Assembly: GCA_964404605.1 (NCBI GenBank)
Contig: CAYOKT010000083.1
Span: 1 to 12,033 of the forward strand
Direction: 5' to 3'
Source of the DNA: CAYOKT01 sp964404605
Lineage (GTDB): Bacteria > Electryoneota > Electryoneia > Electryoneales > Electryoneaceae
DNA: 12,033 nt
Shown piece by piece: positions 6,246 to 12,033 of this stretch. A program made the position numbers and the translations under genes. The notes beneath the pieces were generated by a model. The model had not been told where the DNA came from. It searched no databases and saw nothing but the letters and a program-made list of their open reading frames with translations. Position 1 is the stretch's first letter. Every line of letters starts with the position of its first letter.

Positions 6246-8003
6246 ATGGACCTGAAAGGGAAACGGATCCTCGTTCTCGGCGGTTATGGTCTTGTCGGCA
6301 TGGCGGTCTGCCGGAAACTGGCGGGTATCGGGGCCAGCGAAATCATCGTAACCTCCCTCAAGCGCGAGGAGGCGGAGAGCGCCTGCGAAATCCTGCGCGC
6401 GGACTGGCCGGAGACACGGTTCACGCCGGAGTGGGGGGACCTCTTCGTGCGGGAGGAGTTCAAGCACCTGAGCCGAGGTGAGTTGCTCGCGGACCCCGGG
6501 CGCCGCATCGCCTTTATCCGCGACCTGCTGGATCCCTTCACCCGGGATCTCTGCGGCCGGATGACCCTCTACCGTCAGATCACCCAGCACAAGCCGGATG
6601 TCGTGATCGACTGCATCAACACCGCCACCGGGATCGCCTACCAGGATGTCTATGAGTGGTCCGAGCGTGTCCTCGAGGCGCTCACCCCGGCGCGGGAGGG
6701 AGCGGCGGATGGGGAGGCGCAACGCCGCATGGCCCGCCTCACCGAGGAGTTGATCGCGAGCCTGAACGCCCCCCAACTCGTGCGGCATGTCCAGATTCTC
6801 CACCAGGCGCTGGTGGACGGCGGCTGCCGCGGGTACCTGAAGGTCGGCACCACCGGCACCGGCGGGATGGGGCTGAACATCCCCTACACGCACAGCGAGG
6901 ACCGCCCGAGCCGGGTGCTGCTGACCAAGAATGCCATGGGCGGCGCGCAGACCCTGATGCTCTTCCTGATGGCGAGGACGCCGCTCCAGCAGGATGACGG
7001 CTCGATCCGCGAGATCTTCGTCAAGGAGATCAAGCCGGCCGCCGCGATCGCCTGGAAAGGGGTGAAGGTGGGCGAGATCCGGAAGAGGGGGCGGACCTAT
7101 CCCCGCTTCGATCTTCCGCCGGAGGAGGCCATTCCCCTCGGGAAGACCCTTCTCAGCGAGGAGGAGCAGGGGCCCTGGCGCAGGAGCGATGATGTCCTCC
7201 GCAGCGTCTACATCGACACGGGGGAGAACGGCATCTTCTCGGAGGGGGAGTTCACCGCGATCACCGAGGTGGGACAGATGGAGTTCGTCACCCCGGAGGA
7301 GATCGCGGAGTACATCTCCTGGGAGCTGCAAGGGGGCAACTCCGGCCATGACGTCATCGGCGCGCTGGACGCGAGCGTGATGGAGCCCACCTACCGCGCC
7401 GGGGTTCTGCGCCAGGTCGCCCTTGACAAGCTGCGGCAGGTCCAGCAGCGCGCGGCGGAACGGGGGATGGAGCTGGACGAGTCCGTGGCCTTCGAGCTCC
7501 TCGGCCCGCCCCGCCTGACCAAGCTGCTGCACGAGGCGAACCTGATCCGCCATGCCTACGGGACGATGCGCGCGGCGAGCGAGGTGGACCCCGTGGAGAT
7601 GGCGGGGGCGCTCGAGGCAGTCATCGCCGGGAACGAACGGCTGCGGAGCGCGATCCTCTCGGTCGGGGTGCCGATCCTCCTCCCGGACGGCCGGCGTTAC
7701 CTCCGCGGGCCGGTGGTGCTGATTCCCCACCACGCGGTGAAGAACGAGTTCGAGGTGACCCCGGAGGCGCTGGATGGCTGGTGCGACAGGGGGTGGGTGG
7801 ACCTGCGGCCGGAGAACATGCGGCGCTGGCAGGGTTGGTTCGGGGAGCTGATCCGGCAGAAGGATCAGCGCCCGGCGGACGAGACCTCCAGCCGCTTCGA
7901 CTTTGACGAGGACTACTTCGACCCCGACCGCGAGATCAACCCCGGCAAGATGGTCGGCTGGATCTTCATCAACGTCGACAAGGGGAAGCGGACGAAGCGG
8001 TGA
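6246..8003 (+). CDS. Rossmann-fold NAD(P)-binding protein of unknown function
   Basis: The protein has 585 residues. Its N-terminus is a dinucleotide-binding Rossmann fold: KRILVLGGYGLVGMAVCRKL (6-25) carries GxxGxxG (G12, G15, G18), and VVIDCINTATG (119-129) resembles the later strand of SDR/epimerase folds. A glycine-rich segment, YLKVGTTGTGGMGLNIPYTH (197-216), is followed by RVLLTKNAMGGAQTLMLF. K228 there sits where an SDR lysine might, but no Tyr is four residues ahead (V224), so classical SDR catalysis is doubtful. The C-terminal 330 or so residues match no domain I can name and include EFVTPEEIAEYISWEL (346-361) and an acidic FDFDEDYFDPDREIN region (551-565). The start has a good ribosome site (GGGAG, spaced 7). 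The gene stands alone between two terminator-like hairpins. It may be an epimerase/dehydrogenase relative or a non-catalytic NAD-binding protein. Confidence 0.75.
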   Translation: MDLKGKRILVLGGYGLVGMAVCRKLAGIGASEIIVTSLKREEAESACEILRADWPETRFTPEWGDLFVREEFKHLSRGELLADPGRRIAFIRDLLDPFTRDLCGRMTLYRQITQHKPDVVIDCINTATGIAYQDVYEWSERVLEALTPAREGAADGEAQRRMARLTEELIASLNAPQLVRHVQILHQALVDGGCRGYLKVGTTGTGGMGLNIPYTHSEDRPSRVLLTKNAMGGAQTLMLFLMARTPLQQDDGSIREIFVKEIKPAAAIAWKGVKVGEIRKRGRTYPRFDLPPEEAIPLGKTLLSEEEQGPWRRSDDVLRSVYIDTGENGIFSEGEFTAITEVGQMEFVTPEEIAEYISWELQGGNSGHDVIGALDASVMEPTYRAGVLRQVALDKLRQVQQRAAERGMELDESVAFELLGPPRLTKLLHEANLIRHAYGTMRAASEVDPVEMAGALEAVIAGNERLRSAILSVGVPILLPDGRRYLRGPVVLIPHHAVKNEFEVTPEALDGWCDRGWVDLRPENMRRWQGWFGELIRQKDQRPADETSSRFDFDEDYFDPDREINPGKMVGWIFINVDKGKRTKR

Positions 8004-8037
8004 GCGGAAAGTCCGCGTGTGAAAAAACCGGAATGAA

Positions 8038-8067
8038 AGAGGCGCCCGGTCGAAACCGGGCGCCTCT
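8038..8067. terminator. strong shared hairpin between convergent genes
   Basis: A perfect 13-pair stem (8038-8050 with 8055-8067; AGAGGCGCCCGGT against ACCGGGCGCCTCT) is closed by a CGAA tetraloop. It lies between the ends of two convergent genes. The plus-strand side has no T run. On the minus strand the stem is followed by TTCATT and, further off, a run of six T, so termination is more likely for the minus-strand peptidase transcript. It probably also stops or stabilises the 3' end of the other. Confidence 0.7.
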
Positions 8068-8130
8068 GCTCTGTCGGGATTCACCGACGGCGCGGGAAAG
8101 GGGATGGAGCTCTCTCTCCGCGCCGCGCGC

Positions 8131-10002
8131 TCACTCCGTAAGCAGTTTCTCCATCTCGTCGAGGGTCTCCTCGTAGCGCCGCATCACGGTCCGGATCACC
8201 TCCGGGTTGTTCATGTCCACACCGGCGGTTTTCAGCGCCTCCATCGGGTAGACGCTGTCGCCGAGCTTGAGCATGTTGAGGTACCCGGTGACCGCGGTGG
8301 GATCGCCGTCGCGGAAACGCTGCCCGATCGCCTCCCCGGCGGCGAAGCTGGTGGCGTACACCCAGACATAGAACGTGCGGTAGAAGTGCGGGATGCGCGC
8401 CCAGCCGGCCTCGAACTCCTTGTCGAGCACCAGGTCGGGACCGTAATACTCCTTCCACAGCTCGGCGTACATGTTCCCCAGCGACTGTTTCGTCAGCGCC
8501 TCGCCGCGCTCGGCCATCACGTGCGCCTTCGCCTCGAACTCGTGGAAGAAGACCTGGCGCAGGAAGGTGCCGGTGATGTTGTTCAGGTACATGTTCAGCA
8601 GGAAGAGGCGCTGTGTCGGGTCGTCCGTGCGCTTCAGCATGTAGTCGAGGAACAGCGCCTCCGAGGCGACCGAGGCGACCTCCGCCACGAAGAGCGAATA
8701 GTCGGAGTACTGATAGGGCTGGTTCTCGTTCGTCATGTAGGTGTGGATGGAGTGGCCCATCTCGTGCACGAGGGTGAAGACATCTTCCATCGTGCCGCCC
8801 CAGTTGAGCAGCAGGTAGGGGTGCGAGTTGTAGGTGCCCCAGGAATAGGCGCCGCCGCGCTTGCCCTCGCTGGCGTAAACGTCGACCCAGCGGTTGTCGA
8901 AGGCCCGCTGCGCGACGGAGGCGTATTCCTCCCCGTAGGTCTGCCGCCAGAAGTCGAGGGCGAGCTGTTTGCCCTCCTCGTAGGTGTACTTCTTCTCGCC
9001 TTCCGGGACGAGGCTGACATAGAGGTCGTAGACATGGAACTCGTCGATGTCCAGCAGCTCCTTGCGCAGCGCGGCGTATCGGTAGAGCAGCGGCAGGTTC
9101 TCATGCACCGTGGCCACGAGATTGTCGACCACCGCCACCGGGACGTCGTTCCGGTTCATCACCATTTCGAGGGCGGTCTTGTAGTTCCGGTTGTGCGCGA
9201 GGAAAAGGTCCCGCTGCACATGGCCGTTGTAGGTCGCCGCGAAGGTGTTGGCGTACTTCGCGTAGGTGCCGAACAGCGCGAGGGCGGCCTCCTTGCGGAC
9301 ACGGCGGTCCTGGCTGCCGACGAAACTGTAGTACAGGGCGGGTACGACACGCTTCTCCTCGCCGTTCTCATCCTTGACCAGCGGCCATTCGATGTCGGCG
9401 CTGGTCAGGTTGGAATAGGCGTTGAACGGCGCCTGGAGCACGAGGCTGGCCGAGGCGAGCACCTGCTCGACCTCCGTGTTCCGGATGTGCGGCTTCAGGC
9501 GGACCAGGTTATCGAGGTAGTGGTCGTAGGGTTGCAGCGCCACGCTCTTGCGGAATTTGGCGAGGGTCTCGTCGGAGATCAGCGAAATTTCCGGGTCGAT
9601 GAAGGCGGTCGCCTGGCCGACTCGCGCGCCGAGGCCGCTGGTCCGCAGATACAGCTCGTTGGCGTCGGGGTTGCGCGTGTCCGTGTCCCGCCACTGGGAG
9701 GCGTAGACGACCAGTTCGCCGTACATGCGCTGCAGGTCGAAAGCGGTTTCAAGCGCCTTGGCGAGGACCTCCGGGGATTCGGCGAGACGGCCCTTGTACG
9801 CCTCGACCTTGGGGAGCATCGCCTCGACCTGGGCGAAGGTACCTTCGAAGGCTTCCAGGGTGGGGAAGATGTCGGTCAGGTTCCAGCGGAACTCGAGGGG
9901 AATCTCGTCGCGGGTGTTGTAGAACAGGACTTCTTCGGCGTCCTTTGCGCTCGCGGAAAGCGCGAGAACGAGGAGAAGACCAAGAGCGAGCCATCGTTTC
10001 AT
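8131..10002 (-). CDS. pepF: exported oligoendopeptidase F-type zinc peptidase (M3)
   Basis: This is a 623-residue M3-family metallopeptidase that cleaves short peptides. The zinc site HEMGH is at 413-417 (H413, H417, catalytic E414), and FVAEVAS at 438-444 supplies the probable third ligand (E441), as in PepF. The FRWNLTDIFPTLEAFEGTF stretch near the N-terminus is also typical of PepF. I chose the ATG at 10002 because it has a GAGGT ribosome site, and because the first 19 residues are a classic signal peptide (MKRW, then LALGLLLVLAL, then SASA before K20). The frame is open 29 codons further up, but that extension would bury the signal. Most PepF enzymes are cytosolic, so this one is probably periplasmic or secreted. 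No lipobox cysteine is present. It is a single-gene unit, divergent from the regulator upstream. Confidence 0.93.
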   Translation of the reverse strand: MKRWLALGLLLVLALSASAKDAEEVLFYNTRDEIPLEFRWNLTDIFPTLEAFEGTFAQVEAMLPKVEAYKGRLAESPEVLAKALETAFDLQRMYGELVVYASQWRDTDTRNPDANELYLRTSGLGARVGQATAFIDPEISLISDETLAKFRKSVALQPYDHYLDNLVRLKPHIRNTEVEQVLASASLVLQAPFNAYSNLTSADIEWPLVKDENGEEKRVVPALYYSFVGSQDRRVRKEAALALFGTYAKYANTFAATYNGHVQRDLFLAHNRNYKTALEMVMNRNDVPVAVVDNLVATVHENLPLLYRYAALRKELLDIDEFHVYDLYVSLVPEGEKKYTYEEGKQLALDFWRQTYGEEYASVAQRAFDNRWVDVYASEGKRGGAYSWGTYNSHPYLLLNWGGTMEDVFTLVHEMGHSIHTYMTNENQPYQYSDYSLFVAEVASVASEALFLDYMLKRTDDPTQRLFLLNMYLNNITGTFLRQVFFHEFEAKAHVMAERGEALTKQSLGNMYAELWKEYYGPDLVLDKEFEAGWARIPHFYRTFYVWVYATSFAAGEAIGQRFRDGDPTAVTGYLNMLKLGDSVYPMEALKTAGVDMNNPEVIRTVMRRYEETLDEMEKLLTE

Positions 10003-10022
10003 CTCTGACCTCGCGTAGTGTG

Positions 10023-10052
10023 TGAATACGGCTCCACATAATGATTTGCCAA
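10023..10052 (-). promoter_or_regulatory. candidate promoter for the M3 peptidase
   Basis: On the minus strand, TTGGCA (10052-10047) and TATTCA (10028-10023) are separated by 18 bases. A transcript starting near 10016 would carry the GAGGT ribosome site and begin about 14 bases before the chosen ATG at 10002. This also argues against the longer upstream start, which would lie outside the transcript. Confidence 0.4.
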
Positions 10053-10197
10053 GGTACGGTCTGTCCGCGTGGATTTCAAACAGGCGCATGGACGCCGTGC
10101 CGGCCGGAAAGAAGGGCCGGCCGCCATCCTTCGATCAGGCCCTCGCGAGAGAACGGATGCATCGGGAGCGCTCTCATGACACGTTCGGAGGAGCAAC

Positions 10198-10226
10198 TTG
10201 CGAAGAATAAATTATTATAATACTTT
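10198..10226 (+). promoter_or_regulatory. candidate promoter in an AT-rich island before the regulator
   Basis: TTGCGA (10198-10203) and TACTTT (10221-10226) are 17 bases apart. The spacer also contains a perfect TATAAT (10216-10221), which has no -35 partner at the right distance. The 10-base palindrome TATTATAATA (10213-10222) covers this box and could be an operator. The stretch from about 10204 to 10230 is strikingly AT-rich compared with the rest of the window, which suits a regulated start site. Confidence 0.45.
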
Positions 10227-10255
10227 ACATCCCATCGGGAATGGGGAAGAGGAAG

Positions 10256-10900
10256 ATGATAAAAACCGACAAGCAGATACTTTCGACCTTTGAGATCAGC
10301 GCGCTGCTCGGTGTACATCCCCAAACCGTGAGCGGTTGGGCTCGGAAGGGATGGCTGCCCTCCGCCCGGACCCCGGGGGGGCACCGGCGGATTCACATCG
10401 ATGATCTCATGAGATTCCTCGAATGGCGGCGGGAAACCGCGAAGGTGAGGCGCAGGGGGAAGGATGCTCCGAAGGTCATCCTCGTCGTCGAGGATGACAC
10501 CTCGCTGCGGGAGCAACTGGCATCGGAGATCCAGGAGCACTTTCCCGACTTGCAGGTGCTGACCGCCGCCGATGGATACGAGGCGGGCCGGAAGCTCTCC
10601 CAGAGCGTTCCCAGCCTCGTGCTCCTCGACCTGATGATGCCCGGGATCGATGGGTTTCATGTTCTCCGCGACATGCGCGCAGATCCCCGGCTGAAGCAGT
10701 GTCATACCGTGGTGATCACCGGCTACTATACGCGGGAGAACGGGGAGCGGGCCCTGCAGGCGGGCGCGGATCTGGTGCTCACGAAGCCCATCGGGATGGC
10801 TGTCATCTGCCAACTGGTCCGGCATTTCGTCGTCGAGAACCGGACGGCCGCCACCCTCAAGGTCCCCCTGGACAACGTCGCCCCGTTTTTCGAGACCTGA
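10256..10900 (+). CDS. MerR/excisionase-type HTH fused to CheY-like receiver domain
   Basis: This 214-residue cytosolic protein is probably a transcription regulator with its DNA-binding domain first. Residues about 10-58 form a winged helix-turn-helix of the MerR/BldC/excisionase (HTH_17) kind: FEISALLGVHPQTVSGWARK, then the wing RTPGGHRRIH typical of MerR relatives. A basic linker (KVRRRGK) leads to a receiver domain from about 73 to 192. The receiver has an acidic pair (D80, D81), the phospho-acceptor D125 in LLDLMMPG, T155 and K177 in TKP, all as in functional response regulators. I prefer the ATG at 10256, since GGGGA lies 8 bases ahead; the ATG at 10241 would add five residues. Usual response regulators have the receiver first. 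No histidine kinase is nearby, so the partner and target genes are unknown. It lacks the C-terminal effector domain of MerR proteins. Confidence 0.88.
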   Translation: MIKTDKQILSTFEISALLGVHPQTVSGWARKGWLPSARTPGGHRRIHIDDLMRFLEWRRETAKVRRRGKDAPKVILVVEDDTSLREQLASEIQEHFPDLQVLTAADGYEAGRKLSQSVPSLVLLDLMMPGIDGFHVLRDMRADPRLKQCHTVVITGYYTRENGERALQAGADLVLTKPIGMAVICQLVRHFVVENRTAATLKVPLDNVAPFFET

Positions 10901-10911
10901 GACCCCGTTTT

Positions 10912-10943
10912 CCCCGCCGGATGCCGCATTGCGGCGGGTTTTC
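10912..10943 (+). terminator. intrinsic terminator after the regulator
   Basis: CCCGCCG (10913-10919) pairs with CGGCGGG (10932-10938) and is followed by TTTTC. A competing smaller stem GCCGC/GCGGC (10923-10927 with 10931-10935) uses the same right arm. A further GC-rich hairpin (GGCGGC against GCCGCC, near 10953-10966) follows but has no T tract. Confidence 0.65.
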
Positions 10944-11009
10944 ACCCGCGCCGGCGGCAGGCCGCCCGGTGACCTTTCGCCTGCTGTTGTCCACCTCTAA
11001 TCACTCTTC

Positions 11010-11058
11010 CCGCCGTCACCCGGCGGCCGGGGGCGCCGGCTTTTCCCCCCTCGGGGGG
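11010..11058 (+). promoter_or_regulatory. run of hairpins ahead of the MgtC-type gene
   Basis: Three short stems follow one another: CCGCCG/CGGCGG (11010-11015 with 11021-11026), GCCGG/CCGGC (11026-11030 with 11036-11040) followed at once by TTTTC, and CCCCC/GGGGG (11045-11049 with 11054-11058). The middle one looks like a weak terminator. Its GGGGG (11029-11033) could instead pair with the C run at 11045-11050, so exclusive foldings are possible. It may be an attenuator-like leader or simply a second terminator for the gene before. No clear promoter was found upstream, and GC-rich DNA makes such stems easily. Confidence 0.3.
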
Positions 11059-11120
11059 TGTGTTACATTGTTCCGTGTGGTGAAGTGCGTGAAGTGTGCG
11101 GAGAACACAGGGAGCGTAAC

Positions 11121-11606
11121 ATGATAGATGAACATATGATGGTATGGCTAGGCCGGCTGGGAGCGGCGATCCTCGCCGGGGCGATTATCGGGGTGGAACG
11201 AGAGATCCACGGCAAGGCGGCGGGGTTGCGCACGAACATCCTGATCACCTTCGGCGCCTGCCTCTTCATGCTGGTCTCGGAGCTGGTGGGGACGACCCTT
11301 TCGCTGACCGCCGACCCCGGCCGCATCGCGGCGCAAGTGGTCAGCGGCATCGGTTTCATCGGCGCGGGCGCGATCCTCATCTCGCGCCACAGGGTGCATG
11401 GCTTGACGACCGCCGCGGTGATCTGGGTCTCCGCGGGTGTCGGCCTGGTCATCGGCATCGGCTTTCCTCTTTTCGGGATCTTCATCAGCGTGCTCGTCGT
11501 CGCGGTGCTTCTCGTGATGGGCGGCGTGGAATATTACCTGCGGAAGTGGTTCCCCCGGGTGAAGCAGGGGAGGCATATCGAGGAGGAGATGGACGAGGAA
11601 GAGTGA
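11121..11606 (+). CDS. MgtC/SapB-family small membrane protein
   Basis: This is a 161-residue inner-membrane protein corresponding to the N-terminal membrane domain of MgtC, a family tied to Mg2+ limitation and virulence in some bacteria and of unclear biochemical role in most. Family motifs are visible: GAIIGVERE (20-28), KAAGLRTNIL (32-41), VSGIGFIGAGAIL (74-86) and HGLTTAAVIWVSAGVG (93-108). There are about four to five hydrophobic helices and a charged tail ending in EEEMDEEE. It lacks the C-terminal ACT-like domain of full-length MgtC, which is usual for SapB-type members. The ATG at 11121 has GGGAG six bases ahead and starts just before the first helix; a GTG at 11058 would add 21 unlikely residues. 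It stands alone, so its regulation is unknown, and I see no recognisable M-box riboswitch. Confidence 0.88.
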   Translation: MIDEHMMVWLGRLGAAILAGAIIGVEREIHGKAAGLRTNILITFGACLFMLVSELVGTTLSLTADPGRIAAQVVSGIGFIGAGAILISRHRVHGLTTAAVIWVSAGVGLVIGIGFPLFGIFISVLVVAVLLVMGGVEYYLRKWFPRVKQGRHIEEEMDEEE

Positions 11607-11765
11607 TCCGCCCGTGGACGGCTCGCCGGCCTGGAGTCGGGTGGACCCCGCGGGCGGCCTGTTCCCTATCGCGTTTTTCGTAGGGCGCAGCGAGAGGGAC
11701 GCCTCCCCGGGAACCGGCCCACACCGAGGCGCGCCGCGTGCTCCCCGGAGAGCGTTTCCGGGCCG

Positions 11766-11794
11766 TTGCGGCATTCCCCTCCGGCGGCTATATT
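11766..11794 (+). promoter_or_regulatory. sigma70-like promoter upstream of tRNA-Thr
   Basis: TTGCGG (11766-11771) and TATATT (11789-11794) are exactly 17 bases apart, the best -10 match paired with a TTG box in the window. A transcript would start near 11801, run through the tandem repeat and reach the tRNA after about 160 bases. It may therefore drive the tRNA with a long leader, or a separate small RNA. No better promoter was found nearer to the tRNA. Confidence 0.5.
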
Positions 11795-11837
11795 CTGCCT
11801 CGCGAAGCACGGTATTTCCCCACCAGGCCCGATGGGC

Positions 11838-11901
11838 GGAAGGGGGAAGGGCGCGGACCGGAAGGGGAGAGGCACGAACTGGAAGGGGGAAGGCGCGGAC
11901 G
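11838..11901 (+). repeat. three imperfect copies of a 21-22 base GA-rich unit
   Basis: Units begin at 11838, 11860 and 11881. Each opens with GGAAGGGG and then has a purine run and a GCGCGGAC-like end (the middle copy differs, with GCACGAACT). The first copy is 22 bases and the other two are 21. Copies 1 and 3 are almost identical. The strand is strongly purine-biased. The repeat sits between the promoter-like pair and the tRNA. Confidence 0.7.
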
Positions 11902-11959
11902 TTGTTCCGGGCTGTCTTGAACCTTCGCCCTCGCGCCGGGGACAGGAGAAGAACGATTC

Positions 11960-12032
<73 letters not shown>

Positions 12033-12033
12033 C

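Larger units (their letters stand above)
11607..11959. other. 353-base stretch with no convincing gene
   Basis: No open frame here has a ribosome site and plausible protein composition; the frames that stay open encode Arg/Gly/Pro-rich, repeat-driven sequence. The stretch holds a promoter-like pair, a GA-rich tandem repeat and a loose inverted repeat (CCCTA at 11664-11668, TAGGG at 11681-11685) around a T run. No clear terminator for the MgtC-type gene was found. The region most likely contains the leader of the tRNA transcript or an uncharacterised non-coding RNA. Confidence 0.5.

Noticed and set aside
6204..8084. A 626-codon minus-strand open frame opposite the Rossmann-protein gene
   Set aside because: Low-complexity Arg/His/Leu-rich product, no ribosome site, and the plus-strand protein has clear motifs. 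It is a shadow of GC-rich coding DNA.
8104..10008. A 634-codon plus-strand open frame opposite the M3 peptidase gene
   Set aside because: The peptidase carries HEMGH and a signal peptide on the other strand. The shadow product is Val/Gly/Glu/Arg-rich without motifs.
10003..10089. Upstream extension of the M3 peptidase
   Set aside because: It would put 29 residues before a clean signal peptide and pass through the predicted promoter.
11917..11945. Promoter close to the tRNA (TTGAAC)
   Set aside because: No TA...T box lies at 16-18 bases from it.

Overview
The window is about 12 kb of GC-rich, densely coded bacterial chromosome holding eight complete protein genes and one tRNA gene. I see no phage, insertion sequence, CRISPR array or other mark of an accessory island, and most of it is ordinary core chromosome. 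The organism cannot be named from the sequence. High GC, sigma70-like promoters (TTG, 17-18 base gap, TA...T), a trpS-scpA-scpB operon, an exported M3 peptidase and an OPT transporter fit a GC-rich, probably Gram-negative, possibly uncultured lineage (Gemmatimonadota- or Eisenbacteria-like groups are a guess). The TrpRS carries a cysteine pattern close to that of the iron-sulfur TrpRS of Thermotoga maritima, which hints at an anaerobic or low-oxygen ancestry.

Layout. Positions 79-3291 (minus strand): an OPT-family oligopeptide transporter preceded by a class I SAM-dependent methyltransferase. Positions 3292-3542: a divergent control region with a promoter for each side and a strong inverted repeat between them. 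Positions 3543-6156 (plus): trpS-scpA-scpB, each junction an ATGA overlap, closed by a clear intrinsic terminator. Positions 6246-8003 (plus): a 585-residue Rossmann-fold protein of unknown function in its own unit, with a hairpin just before its ribosome binding site and a shared hairpin after it. Positions 8131-10002 (minus): an oligoendopeptidase F-type zinc peptidase with a signal peptide. Positions 10256-10900 (plus): an orphan regulator with a MerR/excisionase-type DNA-binding domain in front of a CheY-like receiver domain, followed by a terminator. Positions 11121-11606 (plus): a short MgtC/SapB-type membrane protein behind a run of hairpins. Positions 11607-11959 appear non-coding, with a good promoter and a GA-rich tandem repeat, and lead to tRNA-Thr(CGT) at the right edge.

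How the genes work together. The trpS-scpA-scpB operon joins translation to chromosome segregation; ScpA and ScpB are the kleisin and winged-helix partners of an SMC ATPase encoded elsewhere. The exported peptidase and the OPT transporter could both serve peptide scavenging, but they are in separate units and the link is inference. The points most worth following up are the Fe-S-type TrpRS, the receiver-fused MerR-like regulator with no sensor kinase beside it, the unknown Rossmann protein that lacks a recognisable SDR YxxxK pair, and the hairpin cluster ahead of the MgtC-type gene. I found no convincing new multi-gene system.
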